Positions 7,669 to 17,591 of a stretch of 64,000 nucleotides of DNA are shown here, piece by piece. The stretch comes from Carnobacterium gallinarum DSM 4847 (lineage in GTDB: Bacteria > Bacillota > Bacilli > Lactobacillales > Carnobacteriaceae), in contig NZ_JQLU01000005.1 in assembly GCF_000744375.1 (NCBI RefSeq), forward strand, positions 1,426,001-1,490,000. The letters run 5' to 3'. A model generated the notes under the pieces. The model searched no databases. It saw nothing but the letters and a program-made list of their open reading frames with translations, and was not told where the DNA came from. Within the stretch, counting starts at the first letter, position 1. The number at the start of each line of letters is the position of its first letter. A program made the position numbers and the translations under genes.

Positions 7669-9681
7669 ATGAGTACTATAAGATTAAAGGATATCCAAAT
7701 TAAAAAGGGACTATATGATTGCCAACTGGAAGTTCCAGCTGAATATAGTTTAGCGGAAGATGTTCAAGTGGTTTTGAGCTTACGTGATAGTGCAATCTAT
7801 ATAATAAAACAAACTCAGTGGTTGACGGATGGAACGCTTTCTTTTTATGTGGATTCAAAAGAGTTAATTTCGGCTAGTTCTATTCCATTAAATAGGATAG
7901 AAGAGGAGTTTGTTTGGAATGTTAGTGTTATATTTGATGGAAATATGACAGAAAAAATCAGAGTTGGAAAAGGGATATTTCAAGAATTAACGGATAGAAT
8001 TTTACTTATGGAGCATCAAAAGATTAGTCCATATTTTACTGTGAAAGACAATTTTTCGTTGCAAATGTCTAATGAATACGATTCTTGTTTAGTTTATTTA
8101 GAATCAACTTATTGGTTAGATAACGATCTTATATTAGAGGGTACCTTGATTCAGGAGTTGGGTAAAAAGGGACGTTGTGAGTTATTAATTAAAAAAAATG
8201 ATCAACTGATGTACACAAAGGAATTTAGTATCCTTCAGAACAGACAACGATTTTCTATTCTCGTTGCAAAGGATGAGTTGATTAAACTTCCTAAGGGGCA
8301 GTATCATTTTTATATTCAAGTGACTGACGAGGAAATTAGTTATGAAAGTCAGTATTTGTATCTGGAAAAAGAGAAAAATCAAATTATGGCAAGGGATTCA
8401 GAAAAGTTGGGCCTTCAATTTAACAATGTTGGTAAGGTTATTCTTGCGGTAGATGAAATTAGTTCATTGGTTAAGGTGAAGCCTAGCCCAGTCTCTGATT
8501 TTTTTGAGAAGGCAGATAGATACATTCAAAGGAATAAACGAGAAAAGTTCAAAGCTATTTTCAATCAATATAAAAATCAACCTTTTAAAGAAACGACGTA
8601 TATTTTTGAAAGCTTTGGCGGACGACAATATAGTGATAGTCCTAAAGTGATTTATGATGAGTTAATTAAAAGAAAACCGAATGCTACTATTGTTTGGAGC
8701 ATCGATTCGGATTTTGAAAGAGAGTTTAAGAAATTTAAGATTCCTTATGTAATAAAAGGAACAAAAAAATGGGCAACTGCTTATGCCAGAGCGCAATTTT
8801 GGATTACGAATGCTCGCTTACCCTTATGGTTTTCCAAAAATCCTCATACTCATTATATTCAGACTTGGCACGGAAGTCCTTTGAAAAAATTAGGAGTAGA
8901 TATTGATAAAGTTGTGATGCCTGGTACAAGTACAAAGGCGTACAAAAAGAATTTTGTGAAAGAAGCGGCCAAATGGGATTTATTGCTAAGTCCTAATTAT
9001 TACTCAACTAAGATTTTTCGTCGAGCTTTTGGTTATGAAGGGAATGTTATGGAAATTGGTTACCCTCGTAATGATAAATTAGTGACAGAAAATAATAGTC
9101 GCTATATTGATAAAAAGAAAGCAGAATTAGGGATTCCTAAGGATAAAAAAGTGGTTTTATATGCCCCCACGTGGCGAGATAATGATTTTATTGAAAAAGG
9201 GAAGTATTCGTTTGAGTTACCGTTAGATATAAAACAAATGAAGCAGCAATTAGGTGAAGATTTTGTTGTGATTATTCGGATGCATTATTTGATTGCTAAT
9301 AGTATGAATACAACTGATTTTGGTGATTTTGTCTATAATTTATCTAGTTATTCAGATATTAGTGATCTCTATCTTGTTTCAGATATCTTGATTACCGACT
9401 ATTCATCTGTATTTTTTGATTACGGTATTTTGAAAAGACCAATGATTTTTTATGCCAACGATTTAAGCTCATATAAAGATGATTTACGAGGCTTCTATCT
9501 GAATTATTATCAAGATTTGCCTGGAGCTATTATTCAAAATACCTCTGATTTAATTGCGGAACTCCAAAGGATAGCTATTGAGGACTATGACGATATAAGG
9601 TTAGAGGAATTCTATCAGAAGTATTGCAATGTAGACGATGGTGAGGCCGGTAAAAAAGTCGTGGATTATTTACTACATTAG
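7669..9681 (+). CDS. tagF: Poly(glycerol phosphate) polymerase TagF-like
   Basis: A 670-residue CDP-glycerol:poly(glycerophosphate) glycerophosphotransferase, which extends the wall teichoic acid main chain on the inner face of the membrane. Residues ~1-290 form a less conserved N-terminal domain. From ~300 on it is the catalytic domain: IFESFGGRQYSD, QTWHGSPLKKLG (catalytic His), VLYAPTWRDN, IIRMHYLI (second His) and ITDYSSVFFDYG. The length is close to B. subtilis TagF (about 746). The start is the ATG at 7669 behind AAGGAG. Its catalytic half resembles the 389-residue transferase encoded at 5268, suggesting an old duplication within the operon. Confidence 0.93.
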   Translation: MSTIRLKDIQIKKGLYDCQLEVPAEYSLAEDVQVVLSLRDSAIYIIKQTQWLTDGTLSFYVDSKELISASSIPLNRIEEEFVWNVSVIFDGNMTEKIRVGKGIFQELTDRILLMEHQKISPYFTVKDNFSLQMSNEYDSCLVYLESTYWLDNDLILEGTLIQELGKKGRCELLIKKNDQLMYTKEFSILQNRQRFSILVAKDELIKLPKGQYHFYIQVTDEEISYESQYLYLEKEKNQIMARDSEKLGLQFNNVGKVILAVDEISSLVKVKPSPVSDFFEKADRYIQRNKREKFKAIFNQYKNQPFKETTYIFESFGGRQYSDSPKVIYDELIKRKPNATIVWSIDSDFEREFKKFKIPYVIKGTKKWATAYARAQFWITNARLPLWFSKNPHTHYIQTWHGSPLKKLGVDIDKVVMPGTSTKAYKKNFVKEAAKWDLLLSPNYYSTKIFRRAFGYEGNVMEIGYPRNDKLVTENNSRYIDKKKAELGIPKDKKVVLYAPTWRDNDFIEKGKYSFELPLDIKQMKQQLGEDFVVIIRMHYLIANSMNTTDFGDFVYNLSSYSDISDLYLVSDILITDYSSVFFDYGILKRPMIFYANDLSSYKDDLRGFYLNYYQDLPGAIIQNTSDLIAELQRIAIEDYDDIRLEEFYQKYCNVDDGEAGKKVVDYLLH

Positions 9682-9701
9682 TTAAGGAAAGAAGGGAATA
9701 G

Positions 9702-11222
9702 ATGAAACAAGAGATGTCTAGTGATGCTGATCAAACTAGCAGAGTAATGATTGTAACATCGACGCTTCCATTAATACATGGCGGAAGAACAAAGTCGCTA
9801 CTTTCTCGTGCTAGAATGTTCAGGGATCACGGAGTTAATGTGAGTATATATACAACGAATTATAATCCCAACTATCAAGAGGTATACGATTCCTTCATTA
9901 GAAGGGGGCTTGTTTATCCAGAGACAAAGTTAAATAATATTTACGATTATTATAGGAATGACAAGTGTGAAAAAACAGAAAATAATTATCAAGACTATCT
10001 GAATCAACAATTTCCTGGTTGGGAGCAGTTGCCTCATTTTAAGAAATATGAGCATAGTGGTGTGACTTACTATTATAAGGCAGGTTCTCCATTACTGCAT
10101 ATCTCTAGAACGGTTGATGGAAAAATTAAAAATATTGATTTATACAGCCCCTATTTCTATTCTTCCTATTGCCGAATTTATTTAGATAGTCAGCAAAATA
10201 TTCATAAAATTCGTTATTTTGAGAGTGGCAATCAAGCAATTGTCTTACGAGATGTTTTTCTGAATAATTCTCTAGAAGAGTATTTGATAAAGGAGTTTAT
10301 TGATTTTGCTCAAAAACCTGCAGAGAGTAGATTTATTCTGTTGCAAAGTGAACCAAGAGTATTCAATACAGAGAAAACTTTTTTTGCAAATTGGTTTAAT
10401 GACTTATTTTGTGACGGGGATATTGTGATTAACGATGCCAGATTATTGGATGCACCGTTATTAGATACTCAGAAAAAAATGAAGAAAATTTTTCAATTAC
10501 ACAGTTCCCATTTAGCCAATCCAGCTGATCCAGCTAGTGGTATCAAAGGAAGTTATAAACTTATTCTTGCAACTAAAGACCCAAGTAGTAGAATTATAAC
10601 TTTATCAGAAAAACAAAAAATCAACATTCAAGAAAAGGTTCCGGCTATGGTAGATAGACTTTCAGTGATTCCGCATTTTAAGCAAGAATACAAACTCGAA
10701 TTTACCGTGAATCCCCATAAAATTTGTATGATTAGTCGACTTTCAATTGAGAAAAATCTTGATGAATGTATTCGCGGAATGTCCTTATTTCATCAGCTTT
10801 ATCCAGAATATAGTTTAGATATTTATGGAGAAGGAGAGCAATGGGCTCATCTTAATGAGTTGATTCAAGAACTTCATTTAGAGCAAGTTGTTCATTTGCG
10901 AGGATATACGGAGAAACCTTGGGAGATCTATCAAAAATGTGCCTTTTCATTAATTACAAGCAATTATGAGGGTTTTGCGTTAAGTGTACTAGAGAGCATT
11001 TCAAATGGTTGCCCAGTTATTAGTTATCAAATTAATTGGGGACCAGATGAAATCTTAGATGAAGATTCCGGAAGGATTACTCAACAAAATACACCAGAAG
11101 CTCTATGTGAAGCGATGGTTGAGGAAGTCAGAAAACCGTTGGATCGGACGAAAACACGAGAGCGATCAAAGATATTTTCTAAAGAAGTTATTTGGGATAA
11201 ATGGTGCAAATTGATTTTTTAA
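9702..11222 (+). CDS. Teichoic acid glycosyltransferase, GT4 (TagE-like)
   Basis: A 506-residue GT-B retaining glycosyltransferase (family GT4). The C-terminal half has the donor-binding order MISRLSIEKNLD, IYGEGEQ, LRGYTEKPWEIYQ and the EX7E-type segment NYEGFALSVLESISNG. TagE enzymes attach alpha-glucose from UDP-glucose to poly(glycerol phosphate), which fits this position between tagF and tagH. The sugar cannot be read from the sequence. It is preceded by AAGAAGGG, with 20 bp separating it from tagF. Confidence 0.82.
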   Translation: MKQEMSSDADQTSRVMIVTSTLPLIHGGRTKSLLSRARMFRDHGVNVSIYTTNYNPNYQEVYDSFIRRGLVYPETKLNNIYDYYRNDKCEKTENNYQDYLNQQFPGWEQLPHFKKYEHSGVTYYYKAGSPLLHISRTVDGKIKNIDLYSPYFYSSYCRIYLDSQQNIHKIRYFESGNQAIVLRDVFLNNSLEEYLIKEFIDFAQKPAESRFILLQSEPRVFNTEKTFFANWFNDLFCDGDIVINDARLLDAPLLDTQKKMKKIFQLHSSHLANPADPASGIKGSYKLILATKDPSSRIITLSEKQKINIQEKVPAMVDRLSVIPHFKQEYKLEFTVNPHKICMISRLSIEKNLDECIRGMSLFHQLYPEYSLDIYGEGEQWAHLNELIQELHLEQVVHLRGYTEKPWEIYQKCAFSLITSNYEGFALSVLESISNGCPVISYQINWGPDEILDEDSGRITQQNTPEALCEAMVEEVRKPLDRTKTRERSKIFSKEVIWDKWCKLIF

Positions 11223-11237
11223 AGAAGGATGAATAAT

Positions 11238-12275
11238 GTGAATGAGAATATAAAGGTACAATGTAATTTAATTACAAAAGAATATTGTATGGAAAAAACT
11301 AAATCTGCTCGACTAAAAGCAATGCTGATGAATAGTAAGAATGGGATTGCTAGTTTTTGGTCATTAAAAGGAGTTTCATTTACAGCCTATTCTGGAGATA
11401 CGATTGGAATTATTGGAATCAATGGTTCTGGGAAATCGACTTTAGCACGGATCATTGGCGGATTGACAATTCCGTCTTCGGGGGAACTTAAGGTTAACGG
11501 AGAGGCAACTACTATTTCTATTGGAGCAGGATTGCGGGGGGAATTAACTGGTCGCGAAAATATCTTCTTAAAGGGATTAATGTCTGGTATGACCAAGAAA
11601 GAAATTCAGAGTAAAGTTTCAACGATTATTGAATTTTCTGAGCTTGGTGAATTCATTGATCAACCTGTAAAAAGTTATTCAAGCGGAATGAAATCGAGAT
11701 TGGGTTTTGCGATTGCGGTTCATCGAGATGCAGATATTTTAATTATTGATGAAGCGTTGGCTGTTGGCGACGAGACTTTTTATAAAAAATGTGTGGATAA
11801 AATGATGGAATTTAAAAAAAGAGGCAACACTATTTTTTTTATTAGCCATTCTATGGGGCAAGTTGAAAAACTTTGTGACCAAGTCATTTGGATTCATTAT
11901 GGTGAATTAATGGATTTTGGTGATAGTCGGACAGTTATTAAGAAATATCAGACATTTACAGCGAATTTTAAAAAATTAAGTAAGCCAGAAAAAGAAAACT
12001 ACCAAAAGAATATGAAATTACGACAGAAGAATTTCACTTTGAAAAAGCTCTTTGATAAAGAAAGTGCAACTCTTGAAACAGTTGGAGAGTTATCTAGACA
12101 ATCGAAAAATAAGCTTTCAACATTAATTACTTTAAATCCAGTAGGCTCTAATATGACCCTAGCAACCAAGTTTTTAGTGATAGCTTTGCTGCTGACGATT
12201 TTATTCTTATCCGTTATTAGCATAAAAGAAGTCAGCTTAGTAGGAATGGTTAAGAATTTCCTATTTCATCACTAA
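11238..12275 (+). CDS. tagH: Teichoic acid ABC exporter ATP-binding protein
   Basis: The ATPase of the TagGH transporter that flips finished wall teichoic acid outward. It has Walker A GINGSGKST, signature YSSGMKSRLGF (typical of the polysaccharide/TagH subfamily), Walker B ILIIDEAL, and a C-terminal tail ending in one transmembrane helix (KFLVIALLLTILFLSVI). It is shorter than B. subtilis TagH (about 527 aa), lacking most of the extracellular tail. AGAAGGA (11223-11227) leaves only 1 bp before the ATG at 11229, so the GTG at 11238 is the better start; the difference is three residues. Confidence 0.93.
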   Translation: MNENIKVQCNLITKEYCMEKTKSARLKAMLMNSKNGIASFWSLKGVSFTAYSGDTIGIIGINGSGKSTLARIIGGLTIPSSGELKVNGEATTISIGAGLRGELTGRENIFLKGLMSGMTKKEIQSKVSTIIEFSELGEFIDQPVKSYSSGMKSRLGFAIAVHRDADILIIDEALAVGDETFYKKCVDKMMEFKKRGNTIFFISHSMGQVEKLCDQVIWIHYGELMDFGDSRTVIKKYQTFTANFKKLSKPEKENYQKNMKLRQKNFTLKKLFDKESATLETVGELSRQSKNKLSTLITLNPVGSNMTLATKFLVIALLLTILFLSVISIKEVSLVGMVKNFLFHH

Positions 12276-12332
12276 ATCTATTGAAATAGGAAGAGGATAA
12301 TCCGTCACAAATAAATTTAATTGGAGAAAAGT

Positions 12333-13142
12333 ATGTCAAATGTTAGTATAATCATCAAGGAACAGCTGAAAAATGCCCGCTTTATTTTTAGTATGGCACG
12401 ATACGAAGAGAAAGCTACGTATCAGAATCATTATTTAGGCCTATTGTGGCAGATTTTAAATCCATTGATGCAGATTGGAATCTATTACTTGATTTTTGGT
12501 CTGGGAATTCGTGGTGGAAGATCAATAAATGGAGTTCCTTATATTTTATGGATGTTAATTGGGTTAATTCCTTGGCTTTATATAAATAGTTCACTATTAG
12601 GAGCATCAAAAAGTATCTATCGGCAAGTAGATTTAGCGTCAAAAATGAAATTTCCTGTCAGTATTTTGCCAACAATTAACTTAGTCAGTAATTTAACGAT
12701 TTTTCTACCTATGGGAGCAGTGGTGTTGTTCTTTCTCATTCAGTCGCATTTTTACCCGACAATTTATTGGCTACAGCTTATTTATTATTTTTTTTGCATG
12801 GTTGTATTTTTGTACAGTGTATCGTTATTAAATGCAACCATCACAACATTAGTAAGAGATTATCAATTAATTTTGCAGTCAGCAGTTAGAATTTTATTTT
12901 ATGTTTCTGGAACAATTTGGGATTTTGAAACAAAAGGTATTCCTGAAATCATTATCAAAGTATTACGACTAAATCCTTTTTACTATATTATTAATGGTTT
13001 TAGAGATTCTTTGATTTTTCAGCGAGGCTTTTGGGAAAATGGAACAATTACATTGATTTTTTGGTTGACAACTTTTGTGTTTTTGATTCTGGGTTCACAA
13101 ATCCATTTGAAATTTAGAGCTAAATTTATGGATATCAATTAG
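12333..13142 (+). CDS. tagG: Teichoic acid ABC exporter permease
   Basis: An ABC-2 type permease with about six membrane segments, the partner of TagH. The N-terminal amphipathic stretch and YQNHYLGLLWQILNPLM are characteristic of TagG/KpsM-type polysaccharide exporters, and the C-terminal part has LNPFYYIINGFRD. The start is the ATG at 12333 with GGAG 6 bp upstream. It is the last gene of the operon. It follows tagH by 57 bp, the widest gap in the operon, but no terminator lies between them. Confidence 0.93.
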   Translation: MSNVSIIIKEQLKNARFIFSMARYEEKATYQNHYLGLLWQILNPLMQIGIYYLIFGLGIRGGRSINGVPYILWMLIGLIPWLYINSSLLGASKSIYRQVDLASKMKFPVSILPTINLVSNLTIFLPMGAVVLFFLIQSHFYPTIYWLQLIYYFFCMVVFLYSVSLLNATITTLVRDYQLILQSAVRILFYVSGTIWDFETKGIPEIIIKVLRLNPFYYIINGFRDSLIFQRGFWENGTITLIFWLTTFVFLILGSQIHLKFRAKFMDIN

Positions 13143-13425
13143 AAAGAATTTTTTTCAATAAAAGAATATGAAAGGATTCTGATAGATTATAAATAGACCG
13201 TAGAACATTTAATAGGTAGATAATCTTGTTTTTTATGTTATTTTTTCAAAAAAAATAATAAAAAAACAATGAGAAAAAAATGGATTTTAAGATGGGGAAT
13301 ACACAGAAACTAAGTGTCAAATTTTAATGTATAACCTTAGTTTTATAAATAGTAATATTTGTTTGTGAATTTTGTTCATTTGAAGTTTATGAATAAATGA
13401 AAGCTTATGTGTATAGAATAAAATG

Positions 13426-13474
13426 AAAAAGAGTTTATTGTGGACTTTCAAAGTCTATAATAAGCTCTTTTTTT
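13426..13474 (+). terminator. Terminator downstream of the teichoic acid operon
   Basis: The arms AAAAAGAGTTTATTGTGGACTTT and AAGTCTATAATAAGCTCTTTTTTT pair and end in seven T. It lies 280 bp after tagG, so either the operon has a long 3' UTR or the terminator belongs to an unrecognised small RNA in 13143-13425, an AT-rich stretch with no ORF I can support. Confidence 0.75.
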
Positions 13475-13586
13475 GTTGTTGTTAAAAAAACGGTGACAAT
13501 TCAATTGTTTTTTTTATGCATAAATAATTAATTTATACATATAATCATCAATGGATTTCACTTTTACGCACGTTTGCTTTAATGCA

Positions 13587-13607
13587 TTAACGAGTTAACG
13601 CTTTAAC
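13587..13607. repeat. Three direct TTAAC repeats with 8-bp period
   Basis: TTAACGAG, TTAACGCT and TTAAC occur at 13587, 13595 and 13603, about 70 bp upstream of the tyrP promoter. TTAAC recurs in the dyad over the promoter. They look like activator or repressor half-sites; the binding protein is unknown. Confidence 0.5.
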
Positions 13608-13673
13608 AAAAAGCACTGTTGAAGTAAAAGAATACTCTCTAATTTTCTTTTAATATCCCAGTGTTTACAGCTG

Positions 13674-13728
13674 TTGACAAAGTCTTTTAGAGGGACTAAA
13701 CTAACGCATGTATTAACTGGTTAGTCTT
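13674..13728 (+). promoter_or_regulatory. tyrP promoter with overlapping dyad
   Basis: TTGACA (13674-13679), a 17-bp spacer and TAAACT (13697-13702) form a sigma-A promoter. A dyad starting GACTAA just upstream of and over the -10 box and ending TTAGTC near 13724 covers the -10 region and transcription start, a typical operator position. The RNA leader to tyrP is about 255 nt and contains a further inverted repeat (ACTAATTTC 13869-13877 with GAAATTAGT 13904-13912). Confidence 0.6.
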
Positions 13729-13964
13729 ATTTTTATTCATTTTATCTGTGAAGAGAAACAAAATTGATAATGCATAATTTTCTCTATTAAATTATCTTAT
13801 CATAATTAATTTCTTTTTATAGGTAGAGTTAATAAAAAATAGTATCTAGAAGTTTTTTGACTTAAGCCACTAATTTCATGATTTCAATAAATCTTTAGCG
13901 CTAGAAATTAGTCGATTACCTCAGAAAACTCCTAAACAATAAAATAAGGAGTGAATAAGCTATC

Positions 13965-15374
13965 ATGGGAAAATCTAAAAAGTTATCATTATTTGGTTTA
14001 ATCGGAATTACAATGGCATTCTTCGGAACGGTTCGTAGTGTTCCAACTCTAGCTTCAACAGGCTGGACACAAATCTTCTATATGTTGCTTGCAGCATGTG
14101 TGTTTGCTTTACCAATCGCTTTAATGTCAGCTGAACTATCAACAGGTTGGCCAGAAGAAGGTGGCCCACAAGTTTGGGTTAAAAATGCCTTAGGAGAAAA
14201 ATGGGGTTTCGTTACTTCATGGTTACTATGGGTGCAAATGTTCTTCGGAATGGTAATGGTTGCATCAACTGTAGGAGTTCTTATAGGATATGTCATCAAT
14301 CGTCCTGACTTAGGACATAACAACATCTTCATTTTTATCATGATTCTAATTTCTTATTGGGGAATTACATTGTTGAATCTAAAATTTGACATGGTAAAAA
14401 TCGCAGGTGACTGGGGTGCTGTTATCGGGGTTTATATCCCATTCCTTGCTCTTGTTATTCTAGGTGTTTTATATATGTTCAAACACGGAATTAATCCAGG
14501 TAGCTATCTTGGACATTTTGAAGCAAGTAAATTATTACCAGATTTCAGTGATCTAGGTAGTTTACCAACATTAACAGGGATTATCTTTATCTTTGCTGGG
14601 GTGGAAATTTCATCAGTTCATGCAAACAACATTGACAATCCAAAACGTAACTATCCAATCGCTGTTATCTCATCAGTACTATTATTAGTAGTCTTTAACT
14701 TGATTGCAGGTCTAAGCGTTGCTGATGCTGTCCCAAGTGGCAAAATGGAATTAGCAAATATTACTCAACCATTTGTTATCTTCTGTAAAGATTTAGGTAT
14801 TCCACCAATCTTTAATAACATTATTTCATTAATGATTTTAATCGGTGTTTTAGTTCAATTAAGCGCATGGGTTTTAGGACCTAGTAAATCAATGATTAAA
14901 GTGGCAGACGAAGGTTCATTACCTCCATTCTTCCAAAAACGTACTGAAAAAGGAATTCCAATTACATTTGTATTGATTCAAGCTATCGTTATTTCACTTG
15001 TTTCTTTCTTATATGTAGTCATTCCAGATATTAGTGCAGCATTCTTAATCATTACTATTACAACAACTATTCTTTATTGTATTGTTTATCTATTAATTGC
15101 CATTTCAGCAATTAAATTACGTTATAAAATGCCAGAAGTCGAACGTCCATTTAGACTGGGTAGCAAAGGGAACGGCTTAATGTGGTTTATCTCTTGTCTA
15201 TCTATCTTAAGTGTTATCGTTACAATCTTAGTAAGTTTGATTCCACCATCTTCAATCGCTGCAAGTGCTCATACTGGATATATTATTTATCAAGTATCCG
15301 CAACAGTTATTATGGTAGCTATTGCCTTGATTATTAACAAATTCAAGAAACCAGAGTGGAAAAAGAAAGACTAA
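13965..15374 (+). CDS. tyrP: Tyrosine/tyramine antiporter (APC family)
   Basis: A 469-residue amino acid permease of the APC superfamily with about 12 membrane helices. The N-terminus (LFGLIGITMAFFGTVRSVP) and the ELSTGWPEEGGPQVWV segment are those of the decarboxylase-linked antiporters (glutamate/GABA and tyrosine/tyramine). It imports tyrosine in exchange for tyramine, so that decarboxylation inside the cell consumes a proton and generates proton motive force. A good RBS (AAGGAG) precedes the ATG. The tyrosine specificity comes from its neighbour tdcA, 146 bp downstream; a single transcript is likely. Confidence 0.9.
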   Translation: MGKSKKLSLFGLIGITMAFFGTVRSVPTLASTGWTQIFYMLLAACVFALPIALMSAELSTGWPEEGGPQVWVKNALGEKWGFVTSWLLWVQMFFGMVMVASTVGVLIGYVINRPDLGHNNIFIFIMILISYWGITLLNLKFDMVKIAGDWGAVIGVYIPFLALVILGVLYMFKHGINPGSYLGHFEASKLLPDFSDLGSLPTLTGIIFIFAGVEISSVHANNIDNPKRNYPIAVISSVLLLVVFNLIAGLSVADAVPSGKMELANITQPFVIFCKDLGIPPIFNNIISLMILIGVLVQLSAWVLGPSKSMIKVADEGSLPPFFQKRTEKGIPITFVLIQAIVISLVSFLYVVIPDISAAFLIITITTTILYCIVYLLIAISAIKLRYKMPEVERPFRLGSKGNGLMWFISCLSILSVIVTILVSLIPPSSIAASAHTGYIIYQVSATVIMVAIALIINKFKKPEWKKKD

Positions 15375-15429
15375 TCATTAGCTAATAAAGCATCTGACAT
15401 CCTATACAAATGCCAGGCTTTGTAAATAA

Positions 15430-15475
15430 AAATCCCCACTAGCTTCTCAATTAAGAGAAGTTAGCCCGCGGGAGA
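15430..15475 (+). other. Hairpin in the tyrP-tdcA spacer
   Basis: CTAGCTTCTC and GAGAAGTTAG form a stem with a six-base loop, followed by CCCGCGGG. There is no T-run, so this is more likely an RNA processing or stability element, allowing different tyrP and tdcA levels, than a terminator. Confidence 0.5.
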
Positions 15476-15520
15476 TAAGTTTGAAAAATAATAAAATTAA
15501 ATAGAAACGGGGAAATTATC

Positions 15521-17383
15521 ATGAAAAACACATTTAATCCAGATGATACTAACTTAAAAGCTTTATTCCTTGGCGACAAAGGGGAAAACGTTGATTTATT
15601 CAAAGAAATTTTAAACAAAATGATTGACGAACATGTTGGTTGGAGACAAAACTACATGCCACAAGATATGCCAGTTATCACTCCACAAGATAAAAGTTCT
15701 CAAAGCTTCCAAGCAACGGCTGACAACATGCGCGGAGTGTTTAACTTATTATCTTCACGTCTACGTACTGAATCACTTCCATGGCATTCAGCTGGACGTT
15801 TCTGGGGTCATATGAACTCTGAAACATTAATGCCAGCAATCATTGCTTATACAACTGCAATGCTTTGGAACGGTAACAACGTAGCATACGAATCATCTCC
15901 AGGAACTTCTCAAATGGAAGAAGAAGTTGGAATGGAATTTGCTAAACTAATGAGTTATAAAAACGGTTGGGGACACATCGCTGCTGATGGTTCAATCGCT
16001 AACTTAGAAGGTTTATGGTATGCACGTAACATGAAATCATTGCCATTAGCAATCAAAGAAGTTGTGCCAGCATTAGTTGAAGGCAAAACTGAATGGGAAT
16101 TATTAAATATGTCTACAACAGACGTTTTAGACTTATTAGATCAAGCCCAAGATCACATGGACGAAATCAAAGCTCAATCAGCTCGTAGTGGTAAAAACTT
16201 ACAAAAATTAGGTAAATGGATTGTTCCACAAACTAAACATTATTCTTGGTTAAAAGCTGCTGACATCATCGGAATTGGTTTAGACCAAGTTATCGCTGGT
16301 GAAGTAACAAACGAATACCGTATGGATATTGAAAAATTAGAAGCACAAATCCGTGGCTTAGCTGCTGAAAATATTCCAGTTCTTGGGGTAGTTGGAGTTG
16401 TTGGTTCAACTGAAGAAGGTCAAATCGACCGTATTGATCAAATCATTGCCTTACGTGAAAAATTAGCTAAAGAAGGCATTTACTTCTATGTACACGTTGA
16501 TGCTGCATATGGCGGATATGGACGTTCAATCTTCTTAGATGAAAACGACGAATTTATCCCTTACAAAGACATCAACGCTGTTTACGAAAGAAATGGAATC
16601 TTCATGGGTGAAAACACTTGGTTAACAGAAGATGTTTACAATTCATTCAAAGCAATCGAAGATGCAGAATCCGTAACAATTGATCCTCATAAAATGGGTT
16701 ACATCCCTTACTCAGCTGGTGGAGTTGTTATCAGAGACGTACGTATGCGTGACGTAATTTCTTACTTTGCAACATATGTATTTGAAAAAGGTGCTGATAT
16801 TCCTGCATTACTAGGAGCCTATATTCTTGAAGGTTCAAAAGCCGGCGCAACTGCTGCTGCTGTTTGGACTGCACACAAAGTATTGCCATTAAACGTAACA
16901 GGTTACGGTAAATTAATGGGAGCAAGTATCGAAGGAGCATTCCACTTCTACAACTTTATCGATGGACGCAAATTTAAAGTCGGCGACAAAACAATTACCT
17001 TACACGCTTTAACAAAACCTGACTTTAATATGGTAGATTATGTATTTAACGAAGACGGTAACACAGACTTAGTTAAAATGAACAAATTAAACCATGACTT
17101 CTACGAATATGCTTCATACGTTAAAGGTGGTTTATACGACAACGAATTCATTACATCTCATACTGACTTTGCAATCGAAGAATATGGCAATAGCCCATTC
17201 GACTTTGTAAACAGCTTAGGATTTGATCGTAAAGAATGGGATCGCGCTGGTAAAGTAACAATCTTACGTGCATCAGCAATGTCACCATATATGAACGACA
17301 AAGAAGTATTCGACACATACGCTGCCGATATCGAAAAAGCAATCCAACAAAAATTAGAAGCAATCTACAACGAAGAAGCATAA
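15521..17383 (+). CDS. tdcA: Tyrosine decarboxylase (PLP-dependent)
   Basis: A group II PLP-dependent decarboxylase that converts tyrosine (and often phenylalanine) to tyramine and CO2. At 620 aa it matches the bacterial TyrDC family. Visible features are the substrate-region [15 protein letters not shown], the PLP-stacking His and pyridine-binding Asp in [10 protein letters not shown] (His ~325, Asp ~327), and the Schiff-base lysine in [12 protein letters not shown] (Lys ~391). The codon usage is strongly biased towards the optimal low-GC set, as expected for a highly expressed protein. It sits between tyrP and nhaC. Confidence 0.97.
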   Translation: MKNTFNPDDTNLKALFLGDKGENVDLFKEILNKMIDEHVGWRQNYMPQDMPVITPQDKSSQSFQATADNMRGVFNLLSSRLRTESLPWHSAGRFWGHMNSETLMPAIIAYTTAMLWNGNNVAYESSPGTSQMEEEVGMEFAKLMSYKNGWGHIAADGSIANLEGLWYARNMKSLPLAIKEVVPALVEGKTEWELLNMSTTDVLDLLDQAQDHMDEIKAQSARSGKNLQKLGKWIVPQTKHYSWLKAADIIGIGLDQVIAGEVTNEYRMDIEKLEAQIRGLAAENIPVLGVVGVVGSTEEGQIDRIDQIIALREKLAKEGIYFYVHVDAAYGGYGRSIFLDENDEFIPYKDINAVYERNGIFMGENTWLTEDVYNSFKAIEDAESVTIDPHKMGYIPYSAGGVVIRDVRMRDVISYFATYVFEKGADIPALLGAYILEGSKAGATAAAVWTAHKVLPLNVTGYGKLMGASIEGAFHFYNFIDGRKFKVGDKTITLHALTKPDFNMVDYVFNEDGNTDLVKMNKLNHDFYEYASYVKGGLYDNEFITSHTDFAIEEYGNSPFDFVNSLGFDRKEWDRAGKVTILRASAMSPYMNDKEVFDTYAADIEKAIQQKLEAIYNEEA

Positions 17384-17396
17384 AAATTAGTTAAAT

Positions 17397-17467
17397 ACAT
17401 TCTTTTCCTAGCCGTGACAGTAGTTTATTAATTAAATAAATTAGAAGTTGCCCTAGGAAAAGAATGT
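17397..17467 (+). terminator. Long-loop stem after tdcA
   Basis: ACATTCTTTTCCTAG (17397-17411) pairs perfectly with CTAGGAAAAGAATGT (17453-17467), followed by TTTTCTT. The loop is about 41 nt. It is a plausible terminator or processing stem for the tdc transcript. Confidence 0.65.
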
Positions 17468-17591
17468 TTTCTTATAGATTAAAATTGTAGTTTTATAAAA
17501 AATCGAATCCATTTATAAAAAGCTGCACACTTAATTAAAATTCCCCTTAGTAAATGTATAGCAGACTCCTTTGCTATGCATTTTTGCCATT

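Noticed and set aside
16731-17381. Minus-strand frames opposite tdcA
   Set aside because: Leu/Arg-rich composition, no start signals; they result from the strong codon bias of tdcA.
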